Shown: positions 8,224 through 17,372, numbered from the stretch's first letter. The stretch is DNA of 38,747 nt from Alphaproteobacteria bacterium (GCA_018222605.1 JAAEZZ010000016.1:1-38747), one strand, 5' to 3'. Program-made: numbers and translations. Notes: a model not told the origin generated them from the letters alone.

Positions 8224-8649
8224 TTATTCGCTGGCCACAACCGGCTTGCCGACCAGATAGTCTGTTGGATCATTGAAACAGTCTCCGCGCAGCGCGACCC
8301 AGCCGCTCGGAAAGTCCGGCTCGGTGAAGACGATGTCCACACGGCCCCAATTGGAATGGGACGCACCCGTATCAGGATTGCTGATGGCGACATCGCACAT
8401 TTCAATCTCGGGATCGTCTTGCGCGATCCACACGCCGGCATAGGCACCGCGGCCTTCATAGACACCAGCAAGGCCCTTCAGATAGATTTTGACAGGGCCC
8501 AGATCGCCCTCATAGGACCATACGGCCCAGCCTTCAGGGGTATCGCTTTCATAGACGACATCGCCGACGAGGGTGGACCAGACTTCGTCCGCCAAAGCCG
8601 GCTGGCTGATCAGGCCAAGGCAGAGACCTGCGAGAACTGGCTTCATCAT
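8224..8649 (-). CDS. Exported hypothetical protein
   Basis: The product is 141 residues, with a Sec signal peptide (MMKPVLAGLCLGLISQPALA, then DEVWS), so it is predicted to be periplasmic. The mature part is acidic and rich in Trp, Gly and Asp. It contains two Cys residues (EMCDVA and GDCFNDP) that could form a disulfide. I recognise no family. The ATG at 8649 is preferred because ggaggg precedes it; a second ATG follows immediately, and an in-frame start at 8664 would spoil the signal peptide. It is probably first in a short operon with the NTF2-like and GNAT genes. Confidence 0.78.
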   Translation of the reverse strand: MMKPVLAGLCLGLISQPALADEVWSTLVGDVVYESDTPEGWAVWSYEGDLGPVKIYLKGLAGVYEGRGAYAGVWIAQDDPEIEMCDVAISNPDTGASHSNWGRVDIVFTEPDFPSGWVALRGDCFNDPTDYLVGKPVVASE

Positions 8650-8749
8650 GGTGTATCCCTCCATTCAGCGCAGAGTATCATGCGATATCTGAACGGGAAG
8701 GGGAATTCCCCGCCGCATAGGCCATGCCCGTGCGGCAGGGGTGAGATTA

Positions 8750-9295
8750 TCAGGAGTCTTCTTCGTCCGGGCGGCAGAAATTCACCGGGACGATGACATT
8801 CCGTATGGCCGGACTGTCCTGACCTTTGGCGGGGTCGAACTCCAGATCGGCGAAGATGTCTGTCGCGGCCTCATCAAAGCCAGGCAGGGAACAATTGGCC
8901 AGCACATCTTCGCTGTCGCCAGACCCGGTGACATTGAACATGACCTCACAGGCTGCTTCGACGCCGAGCACTTCGTAAAGCGGTGGATAGGTTACTTCCA
9001 GCGCGCTTGTCGGCATGGGCATGGGTGTCTCACCGCCGGGACGGATCGCGCTGGATTCGCGCGCCGTCCAGGCGTCCGATGGGGACATGCTCACCGCCTG
9101 CGTACCGCCGCATGGCTCAATGGATGTCGACTGGCTAAGAACTTCCAGCACGTCATCGCTCAGCGGTGTTTCCAGCTTGGCGTTCAGCGCATCGACCGTT
9201 TCCGGGTCAAAGCCGTGATAGTCTTCCTGTGCAAGTGCACTTCCAGCGAGCGCGAGGCTGCAGGCGGCGGCGATGAGAATGTGGGGTGGTTTCAT
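8750..9295 (-). CDS. Exported protein with a TonB-C-terminal-like domain
   Basis: The 181-residue product begins with a signal peptide (about 22 residues, ending GSALA before QEDYHG). The C-terminal half (about residues 100-175) has the spacing of a TonB C-terminal domain: TYPPLYEVLGVEAACEVMF, then an ANCSLPGFDEAA helix, LEFDPAKG and a final VIVPVNFC strand. There is no membrane anchor helix and no Pro-rich periplasm-spanning region, so it is not a standard TonB energy transducer. Four Cys residues outside the signal may be paired. It may bind a partner in the periplasm, but its role is unknown. It lies 42 bases downstream of the CoA-lyase gene on the same strand. Confidence 0.75.
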   Translation of the reverse strand: MKPPHILIAAACSLALAGSALAQEDYHGFDPETVDALNAKLETPLSDDVLEVLSQSTSIEPCGGTQAVSMSPSDAWTARESSAIRPGGETPMPMPTSALEVTYPPLYEVLGVEAACEVMFNVTGSGDSEDVLANCSLPGFDEAATDIFADLEFDPAKGQDSPAIRNVIVPVNFCRPDEEDS

Positions 9296-9337
9296 AAGGC
9301 GGGTTCTCCTTGGTTGCCCTTGGATTCGCCCCGGACC

Positions 9338-10396
9338 CTAACCCGCTGCGTAGGCTTTTGCCAAATCGGGGTCTTTTTCCGCCACCAGATCAGCCAGATC
9401 GGAGATTACCTTCGCCTGTTTCCAGGTGGCGTCATCCTGCATCTTGCCATCGATCATGGCGACGCCGCTGCCGTCCGGCATGGCGGCCAGGATCTTGCGG
9501 GCAAAGACCACTTCCTTCGGGTCCGGGCTGAACACTTTTTTCGCAATCGCGATCTGGTTCGGGTGCAGGCTCCATGTGCCGGAGCAGCCAAGCAGGAAGG
9601 CATTGCGGAATTGCTGTTCGCAGGCGTCGAGGTCGGCAATGTCGCCGAACGGGCCGTAGAAGGCGTTAATCCCGGCCATGCGGCAGGCATCGACCATGCG
9701 GGCAATCGTGTAGTGCCACGGGTCCTGCTGGGCCGAGGCGCGGGCGCTGCCGTCTTCATTCGGGTCGTCGATCACGCGGTAGAAGGGATGTCCGCCGCCA
9801 ACGCGGGTGGTCTTCATCTTGCGGTCTGCAGCCAAGTCTGCCGGGCCAAGGCTGATGCCCTGCATGCGGGGGCTCGCCAGCGCGATCTCTTCCACACGGG
9901 CCATACCTTGCGCCGTTTCGAGAATGGCGTGGAACAGGATGGGGCGGGTAAGGTCGGCTTTTGCTTCCAGTTGGGCGACATACTGGTCTGCGAAGTGAAT
10001 GTCCCAGGGGCCTTCGACCTTTGGCAGCATGATCACGTCCAGCTGGTGGCCGGCTTTCAGAACCAGTTCCGAGACGTCTTCCTGGAACCAGGGGGAGTTC
10101 AGCGGGTTCACGCGGCTCCAGAAGCCTGTGCCTTTGCCCTGCCAGTCATACATGTTGGCCATTTCGATGGCGCCAGCGCGCGCGGCGTCCTTCGCATCGG
10201 CAGGAATGGCGTCTTCCAGATTGGCCAGCATGACATCCACGCCGCCTGCCATATCCGGCACTTTGGCGCGCACTTTGTCCAGATGCGGCGGCACGAAATG
10301 GATCATCCGCTCCAGGCGCACAGGCAACTCGCGCATCGGCGCCGGGGCACCAATCGCAAGGGGTTTGAAGAAATCACGCGGTGTTTTTTGAGACAT
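9338..10396 (-). CDS. HpcH/HpaI-family CoA ester lyase (malyl-CoA lyase type)
   Basis: The 352-residue product belongs to the citrate-lyase-beta or malyl-CoA-lyase group, which cleaves or forms 3-hydroxyacyl-CoA esters such as malyl-CoA or beta-methylmalyl-CoA with a divalent metal. Visible motifs are [29 protein letters not shown], the substrate-binding LPKVEGP, the metal-site glutamate in LETAQGMA and the aspartate in [10 protein letters not shown], and the C-terminal [13 protein letters not shown]. Length is slightly greater than typical malyl-CoA lyases. The ATG at 10396 has aggagg-like sequence (ggaggaggaa) upstream. No ethylmalonyl-CoA or glyoxylate genes adjoin, so the exact substrate is open. 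It is divergent from the Pmp3-like gene. Confidence 0.87.
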   Translation of the reverse strand: MSQKTPRDFFKPLAIGAPAPMRELPVRLERMIHFVPPHLDKVRAKVPDMAGGVDVMLANLEDAIPADAKDAARAGAIEMANMYDWQGKGTGFWSRVNPLNSPWFQEDVSELVLKAGHQLDVIMLPKVEGPWDIHFADQYVAQLEAKADLTRPILFHAILETAQGMARVEEIALASPRMQGISLGPADLAADRKMKTTRVGGGHPFYRVIDDPNEDGSARASAQQDPWHYTIARMVDACRMAGINAFYGPFGDIADLDACEQQFRNAFLLGCSGTWSLHPNQIAIAKKVFSPDPKEVVFARKILAAMPDGSGVAMIDGKMQDDATWKQAKVISDLADLVAEKDPDLAKAYAAG

Positions 10397-10532
10397 CTTG
10401 GCCTTCCTCCTCCGGAAACGAGGTAGGCCTATGCCGAATGCTGCAGTGCGTCAAACCTGACTTTAGGGGAAGGAACCGGAATCCAATCCACACGTTGTGT
10501 GTGGGAACGCAAACAGAAAGGTCTGCCCGCCC

Positions 10533-10709
10533 GTGTCCCTCCTCATGATTTTGCTTACAATCTTCCTGCCCCCTGTCGCTGTCGCGCTGAAGGAGGGAAT
10601 TGGCCTGCAATTTGTGCTTAATCTGATCCTGACGCTGATCGGCTGGCTGCCGGGCGTCATTCACGCGTTTTGGGTTCTGACGCGTGGTGGCTCTGAGCCC
10701 GTCGCGTAA
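10533..10709 (+). CDS. YqaE/Pmp3-family small membrane protein
   Basis: The product has two membrane helices and matches the Pmp3/YqaE (UPF0057) family, whose members are 50 to 60 residues and are linked to salt or membrane-potential stress. The family pattern FLPPVAVALKEGIG, followed by NLILTLIGWLPGVIHAFWVL, is nearly complete. The start chosen is a GTG at 10533 (58 residues) with aaagg upstream; an ATG at 10545 would give 54 residues. The longer frame from 10497 adds non-family sequence. Its stop is directly adjacent to the stop of the convergent small membrane protein gene. Confidence 0.9.
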   Translation: MSLLMILLTIFLPPVAVALKEGIGLQFVLNLILTLIGWLPGVIHAFWVLTRGGSEPVA

Positions 10710-10940
10710 CTATTCGTCAGCGTCGATCGTAACAGACTGAGCTTCCGACCGCATGGCACGGCGGAAGACGGCAACGGCGATGGCCGCGATACCCACGCCC
10801 GTTACGACTTCACCGCCAATGATGACATTCAGGCCTGCGTGCAGTTCAGAAAGAATTGCCCAGGTCGCTGTCATGAAAGTGACGGCAGCAATCTCGGAGA
10901 TGAGAATTGTGGGAATGAAGGCGTTCAGAAAGCGTTTCAT
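10710..10940 (-). CDS. Small two-helix membrane protein, unknown
   Basis: The product is 76 residues with two hydrophobic segments (about 6-30, IPTILISEIAAVTFMTATW, and 36-58, NVIIGGEVVTGVGIAAIAVA), a basic linker FRRAMRS and an acidic tail ending DADE. No family is recognised. The ATG at 10940 is chosen since translation upstream of it is low-complexity basic sequence that does not fit; the frame is open up to 11000. It is tail-to-tail with the Pmp3-like gene with no gap between stop codons. It follows xerD's end by about 90 bases in the opposite reading direction to aroK. Confidence 0.65.
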   Translation of the reverse strand: MKRFLNAFIPTILISEIAAVTFMTATWAILSELHAGLNVIIGGEVVTGVGIAAIAVAVFRRAMRSEAQSVTIDADE

Positions 10941-11031
10941 CGGTCGTATCCAAAATCTGTCAGCGCTCACGGCGCGTGCGGTCAGAATATTGTACTGCAA
11001 TCTTCAGGCCGCAACATCAAAATGCTGTGTG

Positions 11032-11949
11032 TCAGCTTTTTCGCGCCATCGGATGAGCTGTTTCCAGCAATTCGGCCAGTTCGTCCGTCAGGACATGTGT
11101 ATAGATCTGTGTCGTCGCGATATCCGAGTGGCCCAGCAAGGTCTGTACGGATCTGAGGTCCGCGCCGCCCATGAGAAGGTGGGTCGCATAGGCGTGGCGC
11201 AGGGCGTGCGGGTGGACGCGATCTGTCCGGATACCGGTTTTCATGGCCAGCTCTTCCAGCAATTGCCCGAGACGGCGGCGTGTTAGATGGCCCGCCTTGC
11301 CACGTGACGGGAAGACGAAGGGCTCCGCCCGGCCTCTGGCGAGGGAGCCTTCCGGCAAATGATCCTCACGCACTTCCAGCCAGTCAGACAGCGCCTGCAG
11401 GGCAGGTTTACCCAGCGGGCAGAGACGTTCCTTGCCGCCCTTGCCGCGAATGATGATGTCGGTCGTGACCCAGCGCTCGCCCTTGCGGCGCGGCAAGTTG
11501 CCCAGTTTCAGGGAGACCAGCTCCGACGCGCGCAAGCCCGCGCCATAGAGCAGCTCAACAAGGCAGCGCAGGCGCAGATCCTCCTCGCAAGTTTCCAGCA
11601 AACGGATCATTTCGTCACGTGAGAGCACATCCGGCACGTCCCGGCCGGGCTTTGGCCCGTCCAGCTTGGCCGTCGGGTCATCCCGCCGGTCACCCTCCTC
11701 GAACAGGAAGCGATAGAAGCGGCGAATGGCGGACAGCTTGCGCGCTTGCGTGGAGGGGGCGAGACCGCGGCTCGCCAGATCGGTCAGCCAGGCAGAAAGC
11801 TCATGTCCCTCTGCGTCGCACAAATTTCCGGCGCAGAATTCAGATGCGTCGAGCAAGTCGCGGCCATAGGCGTCCAGCGTATTGGCGGAGGCCCCGCGCT
11901 CGGCGGACATCATTTCCAGAAAGGCTTCAATGCGGCGGCGGTCTGACAT
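11032..11949 (-). CDS. xerD: XerD-type site-specific tyrosine recombinase
   Basis: The 305-residue product is the housekeeping recombinase that, with XerC, resolves chromosome dimers at dif under FtsK control. An N-terminal SAM-like core-binding domain (about 1-90) precedes the catalytic domain. The catalytic residues are all visible: Arg in YGAGLRASELVSL, Lys in IIRGKGGKERLCPL, H248 and R251 in HPHALRHAYATH, H274 in LLGHSDIATT and the nucleophile Y283 in QIYTHV. Normal length, location beside aroK-aroB on the opposite strand and lack of att sites or phage genes argue for XerD over a phage integrase. XerC versus XerD cannot be settled fully from this sequence, but the aroK neighbourhood favours XerD. 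Confidence 0.92.
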   Translation of the reverse strand: MSDRRRIEAFLEMMSAERGASANTLDAYGRDLLDASEFCAGNLCDAEGHELSAWLTDLASRGLAPSTQARKLSAIRRFYRFLFEEGDRRDDPTAKLDGPKPGRDVPDVLSRDEMIRLLETCEEDLRLRCLVELLYGAGLRASELVSLKLGNLPRRKGERWVTTDIIIRGKGGKERLCPLGKPALQALSDWLEVREDHLPEGSLARGRAEPFVFPSRGKAGHLTRRRLGQLLEELAMKTGIRTDRVHPHALRHAYATHLLMGGADLRSVQTLLGHSDIATTQIYTHVLTDELAELLETAHPMARKS

Positions 11950-11991
11950 GCAGGCACTGTGCCCGCCATGTGTTCAAAAGGGGTGAAGAGT

Positions 11992-12477
11992 TCAGGATTT
12001 GCGATTGCCGTGGCGCGGCGGGGCACCTGGGCGCAAAACGGTGCGGGCAACCCGCAGCATGCGGCTGGCAATGCGGATTTCCAGCAGGAAGGACAAGAGG
12101 CTCCCCACCAGCACGCTCATCGATGCGATAAAGAGAATGGACACCATGCTGGCGACCGGGAATCTCAATAGCTGACCTGTGAACAGCAGAATGATGACGA
12201 TACAGATCAGCAGGGCAGAGAGGGTAGACAGGGCAATGGCCCGGTTGATGTGGGCCATACGCCTGTCCAGCACGGCAAGATGAGCAATGCGGTCCTTGCT
12301 GGGCGCGCCTTCCTGAGCTTCCAATTCCTTTTCCATCTTGCGCCAGCGATCAACGACGCGGCCCAGTCGGTTTGTCATCACATTCAGAAGCGCCCCGATA
12401 CCGGCCAGCATGAAGACGGGCGCGATGGCGATCTGGATGACGTGGGCAATATCGGTCGGGACGAGGAGGTCTGGCAT
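11992..12477 (-). CDS. DUF2721 membrane protein
   Basis: The 161-residue product matches the DUF2721 pattern: an N-terminal helix (VIQIAIAPVFMLAGIGALLNV), the conserved NRLGRVVDRWRKMEKELE charged region, then two or three hydrophobic segments (about 85-110 and 115-140) separated by short loops. The C terminus is very basic (RPGAPPRHGNRK). Function of this family is unknown; the arrangement suggests an inner-membrane protein with a cytoplasmic coiled segment. It lies 42 bases upstream of xerD and 84 bases downstream of the large exported-protein gene on the same strand, so these may share a transcript. Confidence 0.85.
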   Translation of the reverse strand: MPDLLVPTDIAHVIQIAIAPVFMLAGIGALLNVMTNRLGRVVDRWRKMEKELEAQEGAPSKDRIAHLAVLDRRMAHINRAIALSTLSALLICIVIILLFTGQLLRFPVASMVSILFIASMSVLVGSLLSFLLEIRIASRMLRVARTVLRPGAPPRHGNRKS

Positions 12478-12561
12478 CTGGCCTCTTGTATCAGGTGACT
12501 GGGTGAGGGACGGTCCTCATAATGCAGAAACGCATCTATGTCGTGGCGGTTGCGGCGCTGC

Positions 12562-14166
12562 CTACTGCACAATCTTCCAGTATCCTGAAGCTTCCAGCGC
12601 CAATTGCCGGGCGGCATCCTCTGCGTCGATCCGTTGGATGGCGTCCAGCAGCAAAACCATGCCGACAGGTTGCAGAATGGTCGGGTCGCCATTGGTGTAG
12701 CCAACCGTGGACAGGATCACTTCCCCCGCCGCGCCAGCTTCGGCGGCGGCCAGTGTCGCAAGGACCGGTGGCAGATAGACCGGTTCGGCATCTGCCTCGG
12801 CCATATCCTTCATCAATTGGCGCCCGCTGGCGGGGGCAGGAATGTCGAACGCCGCCCAAAGGGTAAACACGCGGTTCACGGCCTGTTTCTGGAGATCCGT
12901 GTCGGCCTGTTCGACCAGGCGCTCACCGGTATAGGCAATCGTGCTGTCGGAGACTTCTTCACCCACCAGAATGGTGAGGGCTTTGAGGAAGGTGGAGTCA
13001 AAACCGCCATCTTCCTGCGCACCTTCCATCGTGTCGGCGGTGGTCCAGTCATGCGCCATGTCGAAGTCACCGGCGGCAATGGCAGCGCGCGCAAAGACCA
13101 GGGCATAAGGCGCGGTGTCTGAATCCAGCGGCAGGGCAGCAATATCCTTCAGAAGCAGGTTTGAGACAGATACAAAATGCGCTGGAGAGTCAGATGCCGC
13201 TTCCAGGGCGGCGACAAGGCTCGCGGCACGGTCTGCCATGGGCAGGAAGGGATCGCGCATATTGTAGAGTGCGGTTTCCAGCGGGCCTGACGGGGTAAAG
13301 TCCGGATCGGCCAGCAGGTCCTCAAACAGGGCGCGGTAGTCTGCCGTGCTGATCAGGCCGGCTTCGGCGGCCATTCCGGCTGCCTCGACGCGCAAGTTCA
13401 GCGGCAGGCTTTCGCGGTCCGCCATGGCGGCGGCAAGGTCCGGCCGGTTGTCTGGCAGCGGGTCTTGCGGCGGCTCCAGCCCGGCCTTGGTCGATATCGC
13501 CAGCGCGAGGCCTGAGCGGTAATTGGCCTCTGGTGGATCCGGCAGCTCACCTGAAGCTGCGAAGACGGCGTTCAGCAGCCAGGTATCTTCCACGCCCTGG
13601 GAAAGGGCCATTTCGATGGCAAGTTCAGCCCCAGCGGTATTACCGGACAGGGCCGCGCAGACGGCGCGCAGCTTTGCCCAGTAATCGCCTTGGCGGTCCG
13701 GATCGGACAGCATGCCACAGGCGCTCGCCTCATTACCGAGGGCGAGGGTCAGATCCGCTGTAATTTCATCAGCATCGAGATCTGGTGGCGGCTCGTCCAG
13801 CCGGACCATCAGGGCGGCAGCGGCGCGGGCCTCGCCCAGCTCGAACATGATTCGCGCGCGTTCAGCCCTCAGCTGCGGTTCCTGTGCACCGGACGGGCGA
13901 CGGGCCGGGGACAGGGCCATGCGCCGCATCAGAGTACGCTCAGCCGGGGTCAGCGCCCGGGTGCGCACGTCCCGCATCAAGGGCAGCAAATCATCTGCAT
14001 TGGAGGCGGCCCACATATCCGTCGGCAGGGAGGGCTCTCCGGCTTCCAGAAAGCTCATCCCCCACGGATTCACCAATTCGAGGCCGGAATCTTCAATCTG
14101 TGCAGCAGCAGGCAAGGCGGCAAGCATCAGGCAGCCCGCCGCGACAAGACCCTGTTTAAAGGACAT
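12562..14166 (-). CDS. Large exported helical protein, unknown function
   Basis: The product is 534 residues from the ATG at 14166, with a signal peptide (about 21 residues, ending LPAAAQ before IEDSG). The mature part is rich in Ala, Leu, Asp and Glu and looks largely alpha-helical, in the manner of a tetratricopeptide or solenoid protein, although I cannot mark clear repeats. A central block has many Asp-Pro and Pro-Pro turns (EPPPDLDADE, GELPDPPEANY). No catalytic motif is seen. The frame is open up to 14262, but the 14166 start yields the signal peptide and has gaggttgaga upstream. The start lies inside the last codons of the 44-residue ORF at 14156-14290, indicating translational coupling. 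It probably acts in the periplasm or as a scaffold. Confidence 0.75.
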   Translation of the reverse strand: MSFKQGLVAAGCLMLAALPAAAQIEDSGLELVNPWGMSFLEAGEPSLPTDMWAASNADDLLPLMRDVRTRALTPAERTLMRRMALSPARRPSGAQEPQLRAERARIMFELGEARAAAALMVRLDEPPPDLDADEITADLTLALGNEASACGMLSDPDRQGDYWAKLRAVCAALSGNTAGAELAIEMALSQGVEDTWLLNAVFAASGELPDPPEANYRSGLALAISTKAGLEPPQDPLPDNRPDLAAAMADRESLPLNLRVEAAGMAAEAGLISTADYRALFEDLLADPDFTPSGPLETALYNMRDPFLPMADRAASLVAALEAASDSPAHFVSVSNLLLKDIAALPLDSDTAPYALVFARAAIAAGDFDMAHDWTTADTMEGAQEDGGFDSTFLKALTILVGEEVSDSTIAYTGERLVEQADTDLQKQAVNRVFTLWAAFDIPAPASGRQLMKDMAEADAEPVYLPPVLATLAAAEAGAAGEVILSTVGYTNGDPTILQPVGMVLLLDAIQRIDAEDAARQLALEASGYWKIVQ

Positions 14167-14290
14167 TCTCAACCTCAATCCGTACTTCGCCCGGCGCCGG
14201 TTTGCCTTTTTCGGCCTTCCCGCCCAGCCACCAGAGCGCGCCCAGCACAAGTATTGCCACAATGGCTAAAAGGATCAGAAACTTGCGCAT
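14156..14290 (-). CDS. 44-residue single-helix membrane protein
   Basis: This short ORF starts MRKFLILLAIVAILVLGALW, giving one membrane helix (about residues 4-22), followed by a Trp-Leu-Gly-Gly-Lys turn and a Lys/Glu/Pro tail ending IEVENVL. A ribosome binding site (aagggg) lies 11 bases before the ATG. The stop TAA overlaps the start of the large exported-protein gene by 11 bases, so the second gene's start sits inside this ORF's last codons. Both the hydrophobic pattern and the overlap are too orderly to expect by chance. It is likely a real, unannotated small protein, perhaps anchoring or regulating the exported protein. No family is recognised. Confidence 0.65.
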   Translation of the reverse strand: MRKFLILLAIVAILVLGALWWLGGKAEKGKPAPGEVRIEVENVL

Positions 14291-14385
14291 GCCTATATAC
14301 CCCTTGATACAGTTCTACAGCGTTCGATTGCGAACGCGTCGTTGCGACTATAGGACAAGAACTGAACATAGTGCGAAAGTCCAGA

Positions 14386-14958
14386 ATGCCATCTGATACC
14401 GATAGTCCTGCACGATCTTCCGGCGCGACATTGCCCTATATGTCGCGGACCATCGCGCTTGTCGGTTTGATGGGGGCTGGAAAGTCCACGGTAGGCCGCC
14501 GGTTGGCCGAAAAGCTGGGCCGGGATTTCTATGACAGCGATACGGAGATCGAGAAGGCGGCGGGCCTGTCCATCTCTGACATCTTTACCCTGCATGGCGA
14601 GGAAGATTTCCGGCGCGGCGAGCATCAGGTGCTGAAACGTCTACTGACGCTGCCGCCGCATGTTCTGGCGACGGGTGGCGGGGCCTATCTGAATGATGAG
14701 ACGCGCGCCCTGATGCGCCAGAATGCTGTCACGGTTTGGCTGAATGCAGATCTTGAGACGCTTTGGCGCCGCGTGCAGAAACGTGATACGCGCCCCCTGC
14801 TGAAACGGCCTGATGCTAAGGCCGTGCTGACGAACCTGCTTGCTGAACGCGAGCCTATCTATTCCCAGGCTGACCTGGTTGTGCGGTCCAAGGACGGCCC
14901 GCACATCAATACGGTCAACGCCATCTACAAGGCCTTACAAACATGGAAACCGGACTGA
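14386..14958 (+). CDS. aroK: AroK, shikimate kinase
   Basis: This is the P-loop kinase that phosphorylates shikimate in chorismate synthesis. The product is 190 residues from the ATG at 14386. The Walker A motif GLMGAGKST contains K33; then come the substrate-binding DSDTEIE, the FRRGE motif with its Arg, the glycine-rich ATGGGAY and the lid motif DTRPLL. A GTG at 14371 is an alternative start, and a shorter form could begin at MSRTIALVG. aroB starts 16 bases before the aroK stop, so the two are translated in a coupled way. Divergent minus-strand genes begin about 95 bases upstream. Confidence 0.95.
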   Translation: MPSDTDSPARSSGATLPYMSRTIALVGLMGAGKSTVGRRLAEKLGRDFYDSDTEIEKAAGLSISDIFTLHGEEDFRRGEHQVLKRLLTLPPHVLATGGGAYLNDETRALMRQNAVTVWLNADLETLWRRVQKRDTRPLLKRPDAKAVLTNLLAEREPIYSQADLVVRSKDGPHINTVNAIYKALQTWKPD

Positions 14959-16085
14959 CTGTGACACGCCCTGCGACAGAGACAGTTACCGTAGAACTCG
15001 CAGACCGCAGCTATGATATTCTGGTGGGCCATGGCGCGCTGGACCAGCTGGGCGAGCGTCTGTCTGCCATGCTGAAGCGTCCACGCGTCTTTGTGCTGAC
15101 GGATGAGACGGTGGAGCGACTGCACCGCCACAGGCTGGATGAGGCCCTGCGTCCCGCAGGCATCTCCACAAACTGGAAAGCGCTGCCGCCCGGAGAGAAG
15201 ACGAAATCCTTCAGCAATCTGGAAGGCATTCTCGACTGGCTACTGGAAAACAGCGCAGACCGTAGTGACATCCTCATCGCACTGGGCGGCGGAGTGATTG
15301 GCGACATCACTGGCCTGGCCGCCAGCCTGATGAAGCGCGGCATGGGCTTTGTGCAGGTACCGACCACACTGCTGGCGCAAGTCGATTCCTCCGTGGGCGG
15401 CAAGACTGCCGTGAATACACCGCGCGGCAAGAATCTGATTGGCGCCTTCTATCAGCCGCGCCTTGTGATTGCGGATACGGAGCTTTTGGAAACCTTGCCC
15501 GCGCGGGAGCTGAGAGCCGGCTATGCGGAAATTGTAAAGTATGGCCTGATCAATGATGCGGACTTCTTCACCTGGCTGGAGTCGCATGGCGAGGCCGTGC
15601 TGGCACTGGAACCGGATGCCATCGCGCAGGCTGTTGCGACCAGCTGCCGGGCCAAGGCGGCCATTGTGGCCGAGGATGAACGGGAAACCGGCGTGCGGGC
15701 CTTGCTGAATCTGGGCCATACATTCGGGCACGCGCTGGAAGCGGCGAATGGCTATGCACCGGATCTGCTGCATGGCGAGGCGGTTGCAATCGGCATGGCA
15801 CTGGCCTTCCGCTATGGCGCTGCCGAGGGCATTACGCCTGCGGAGGATGCCAGCCGGGTTCGCGCGCATCTTGAGGCAACCGGCCTGCAATTTGCGATTC
15901 CCGGCAGGCAGGGCGGGCCCTATACGGCGGCCCGGCTGGTGAACCTGATGCAGCAGGACAAGAAGGCCACCGCAGGCCGCGTGCCGCTGATTCTCGCGCA
16001 CGGCATTGGCAAATCCTATATCCATCAGGATGCGGATCTCGCATCTGTTGAAACATTCCTTCAGGCAGAATTGCTTGAAGGCTAA
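14943..16085 (+). CDS. aroB: AroB, 3-dehydroquinate synthase
   Basis: AroB converts DAHP to 3-dehydroquinate with NAD and zinc, the second step of the shikimate pathway. The 380-residue product has the NAD-binding [14 protein letters not shown], the [19 protein letters not shown] block, [25 protein letters not shown] with an active-site Lys, and the zinc ligands in [14 protein letters not shown] and [10 protein letters not shown]. The ATG at 14943 overlaps the aroK stop by 16 bases; a GTG at 14961, just after that stop, is a shorter alternative. It is followed after 24 bases by a CNNM-type transporter gene, so aroK-aroB-corB looks like one operon. Confidence 0.96.
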   Translation: METGLTVTRPATETVTVELADRSYDILVGHGALDQLGERLSAMLKRPRVFVLTDETVERLHRHRLDEALRPAGISTNWKALPPGEKTKSFSNLEGILDWLLENSADRSDILIALGGGVIGDITGLAASLMKRGMGFVQVPTTLLAQVDSSVGGKTAVNTPRGKNLIGAFYQPRLVIADTELLETLPARELRAGYAEIVKYGLINDADFFTWLESHGEAVLALEPDAIAQAVATSCRAKAAIVAEDERETGVRALLNLGHTFGHALEAANGYAPDLLHGEAVAIGMALAFRYGAAEGITPAEDASRVRAHLEATGLQFAIPGRQGGPYTAARLVNLMQQDKKATAGRVPLILAHGIGKSYIHQDADLASVETFLQAELLEG

Positions 16086-16109
16086 GGCACTGGACTTGGA
16101 TTAAACAAA

Positions 16110-17372
16110 ATGATTGCTGGCTATATCATCGCCATTCTTGTGCTTCTCGGCATGTCCGCCTTCTTTTCGGGGTCGGAAACGGCCCTGACGGCCGCATCGC
16201 GTGCGCGCATGCACCAATTAGAGAAGGAAGGCGACAAGCGCGCAGAGGCGGTGAACAGACTGATTGCCAAGCGTGAGAATTTGATTGGCGCCATCCTGCT
16301 GGGCAACAATCTGGTCAATATTCTGGCTTCTGTCCTTGCAACCTCCCTATTCACGGCCCTGTTCGGTCAGGGCGGCCTGGCGCTGGCCATGGCGACGGCT
16401 GTGATGACCGTGTTGGTTCTGGTTTTTGCAGAAGTTCTGCCGAAGACCTATGCCATCACGCGCACTGACACGATGGCGATGAGCGTGGCCCGCCCGATCG
16501 GGGCGTTTGTCTTTGTCGCCTCCTGGATCGTCAACATTATCCAGTTCATTGTCAGTACGACGCTGAAGATACTGGGCCTGGGCGATCCTGACGCAACGCC
16601 GACGGCGGAGGAGGAAATCCGCGGGGCAATTGATCTGCATGCGTCTGAGGGCGGCGTGGCCGCAGAAGACCGGCTGCGCCTTGTCGGCGCGCTGGATCTG
16701 AAGGAACTGACCGTCGAAGACGTCATGATCCACCGCAAGAACATCAAGATGCTGAACGCGGATCTCGATCCGCGTCAGCTGGTGATGAAGGCGCTGGCCA
16801 GCCCGCATACGCGTCTGCCGCTCTATCGTGGTGAGAAGGAAGAGATTGTCGGCATTCTGCATGCCAAGGATCTGCTACGCGCGGCGATGGCCCAGGGCGG
16901 GGATTTATCAGCGTTGGATGTCGATTCCATCCTGCGCAAGCCCTGGTTCGTGCCGGAAACGACGCCGGTGCAGGATCAGCTGGATGCCTTCCTGCAAAAG
17001 CGCAGCCATTTTGCTCTGGTCGTCGATGAATATGGTGAATTGCAGGGCCTGATCACGCTGGAAGATATTCTGGAAGAGATTGTAGGCCACATCCATGATG
17101 AGCATGACGTTGCCGTACAGGGCGTGCGCCCGCAGGAGGATGGCTCTGTCAATGTCGATGGGTGGGTCCCGATTCGGGATTTGAACCGGGCTACGGGCTG
17201 GAATCTACCCGATGAAGAGGCGGTTACGGTGGCGGGACTCGTCATTCACGAGGCGCAGACCATACCTGAGCCCGGGCAGAGTTTTGTTTTCCATGGATAC
17301 AGGTTCAACATCCTGCGTCGCCAGCGTAATCAGGTGACGGGTCTCAATATCTCAGAGATCGAGACCGCCTGA
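16110..17372 (+). CDS. CNNM/CorC-HlyC-family transporter, CorB-like
   Basis: The 420-residue product has the full CNNM layout: an N-terminal DUF21 membrane domain with about four helices (residues 1-180, containing SAFFSGSETALTAAS and LLGNNLVNILAS), a CBS pair (about 195-330, with EDVMIHRKNI and FALVVDEYGELQGLITLEDI) and a C-terminal transporter-associated CorC_HlyC domain (about 345-418). Such proteins are linked to magnesium or cobalt export and tolerance; the older hemolysin label is misleading. It follows aroB at 24 bases. Its 3' end overlaps the end of the convergent exported-protein gene by 21 bases. Confidence 0.93.
   Translation: MIAGYIIAILVLLGMSAFFSGSETALTAASRARMHQLEKEGDKRAEAVNRLIAKRENLIGAILLGNNLVNILASVLATSLFTALFGQGGLALAMATAVMTVLVLVFAEVLPKTYAITRTDTMAMSVARPIGAFVFVASWIVNIIQFIVSTTLKILGLGDPDATPTAEEEIRGAIDLHASEGGVAAEDRLRLVGALDLKELTVEDVMIHRKNIKMLNADLDPRQLVMKALASPHTRLPLYRGEKEEIVGILHAKDLLRAAMAQGGDLSALDVDSILRKPWFVPETTPVQDQLDAFLQKRSHFALVVDEYGELQGLITLEDILEEIVGHIHDEHDVAVQGVRPQEDGSVNVDGWVPIRDLNRATGWNLPDEEAVTVAGLVIHEAQTIPEPGQSFVFHGYRFNILRRQRNQVTGLNISEIETA

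Noticed and set aside
8741..10426. A 561-codon plus-strand frame across the TonB-C-like and CoA-lyase genes
   Set aside because: It is antisense to two genes with clear signal peptide and lyase motifs, and its own translation shows no domain. High G+C makes such shadows common.
11032..11949. A possible phage or island integrase
   Set aside because: Length, motif spacing, lack of neighbouring tRNA or phage genes, and the aroK-aroB neighbourhood all fit the housekeeping XerD.
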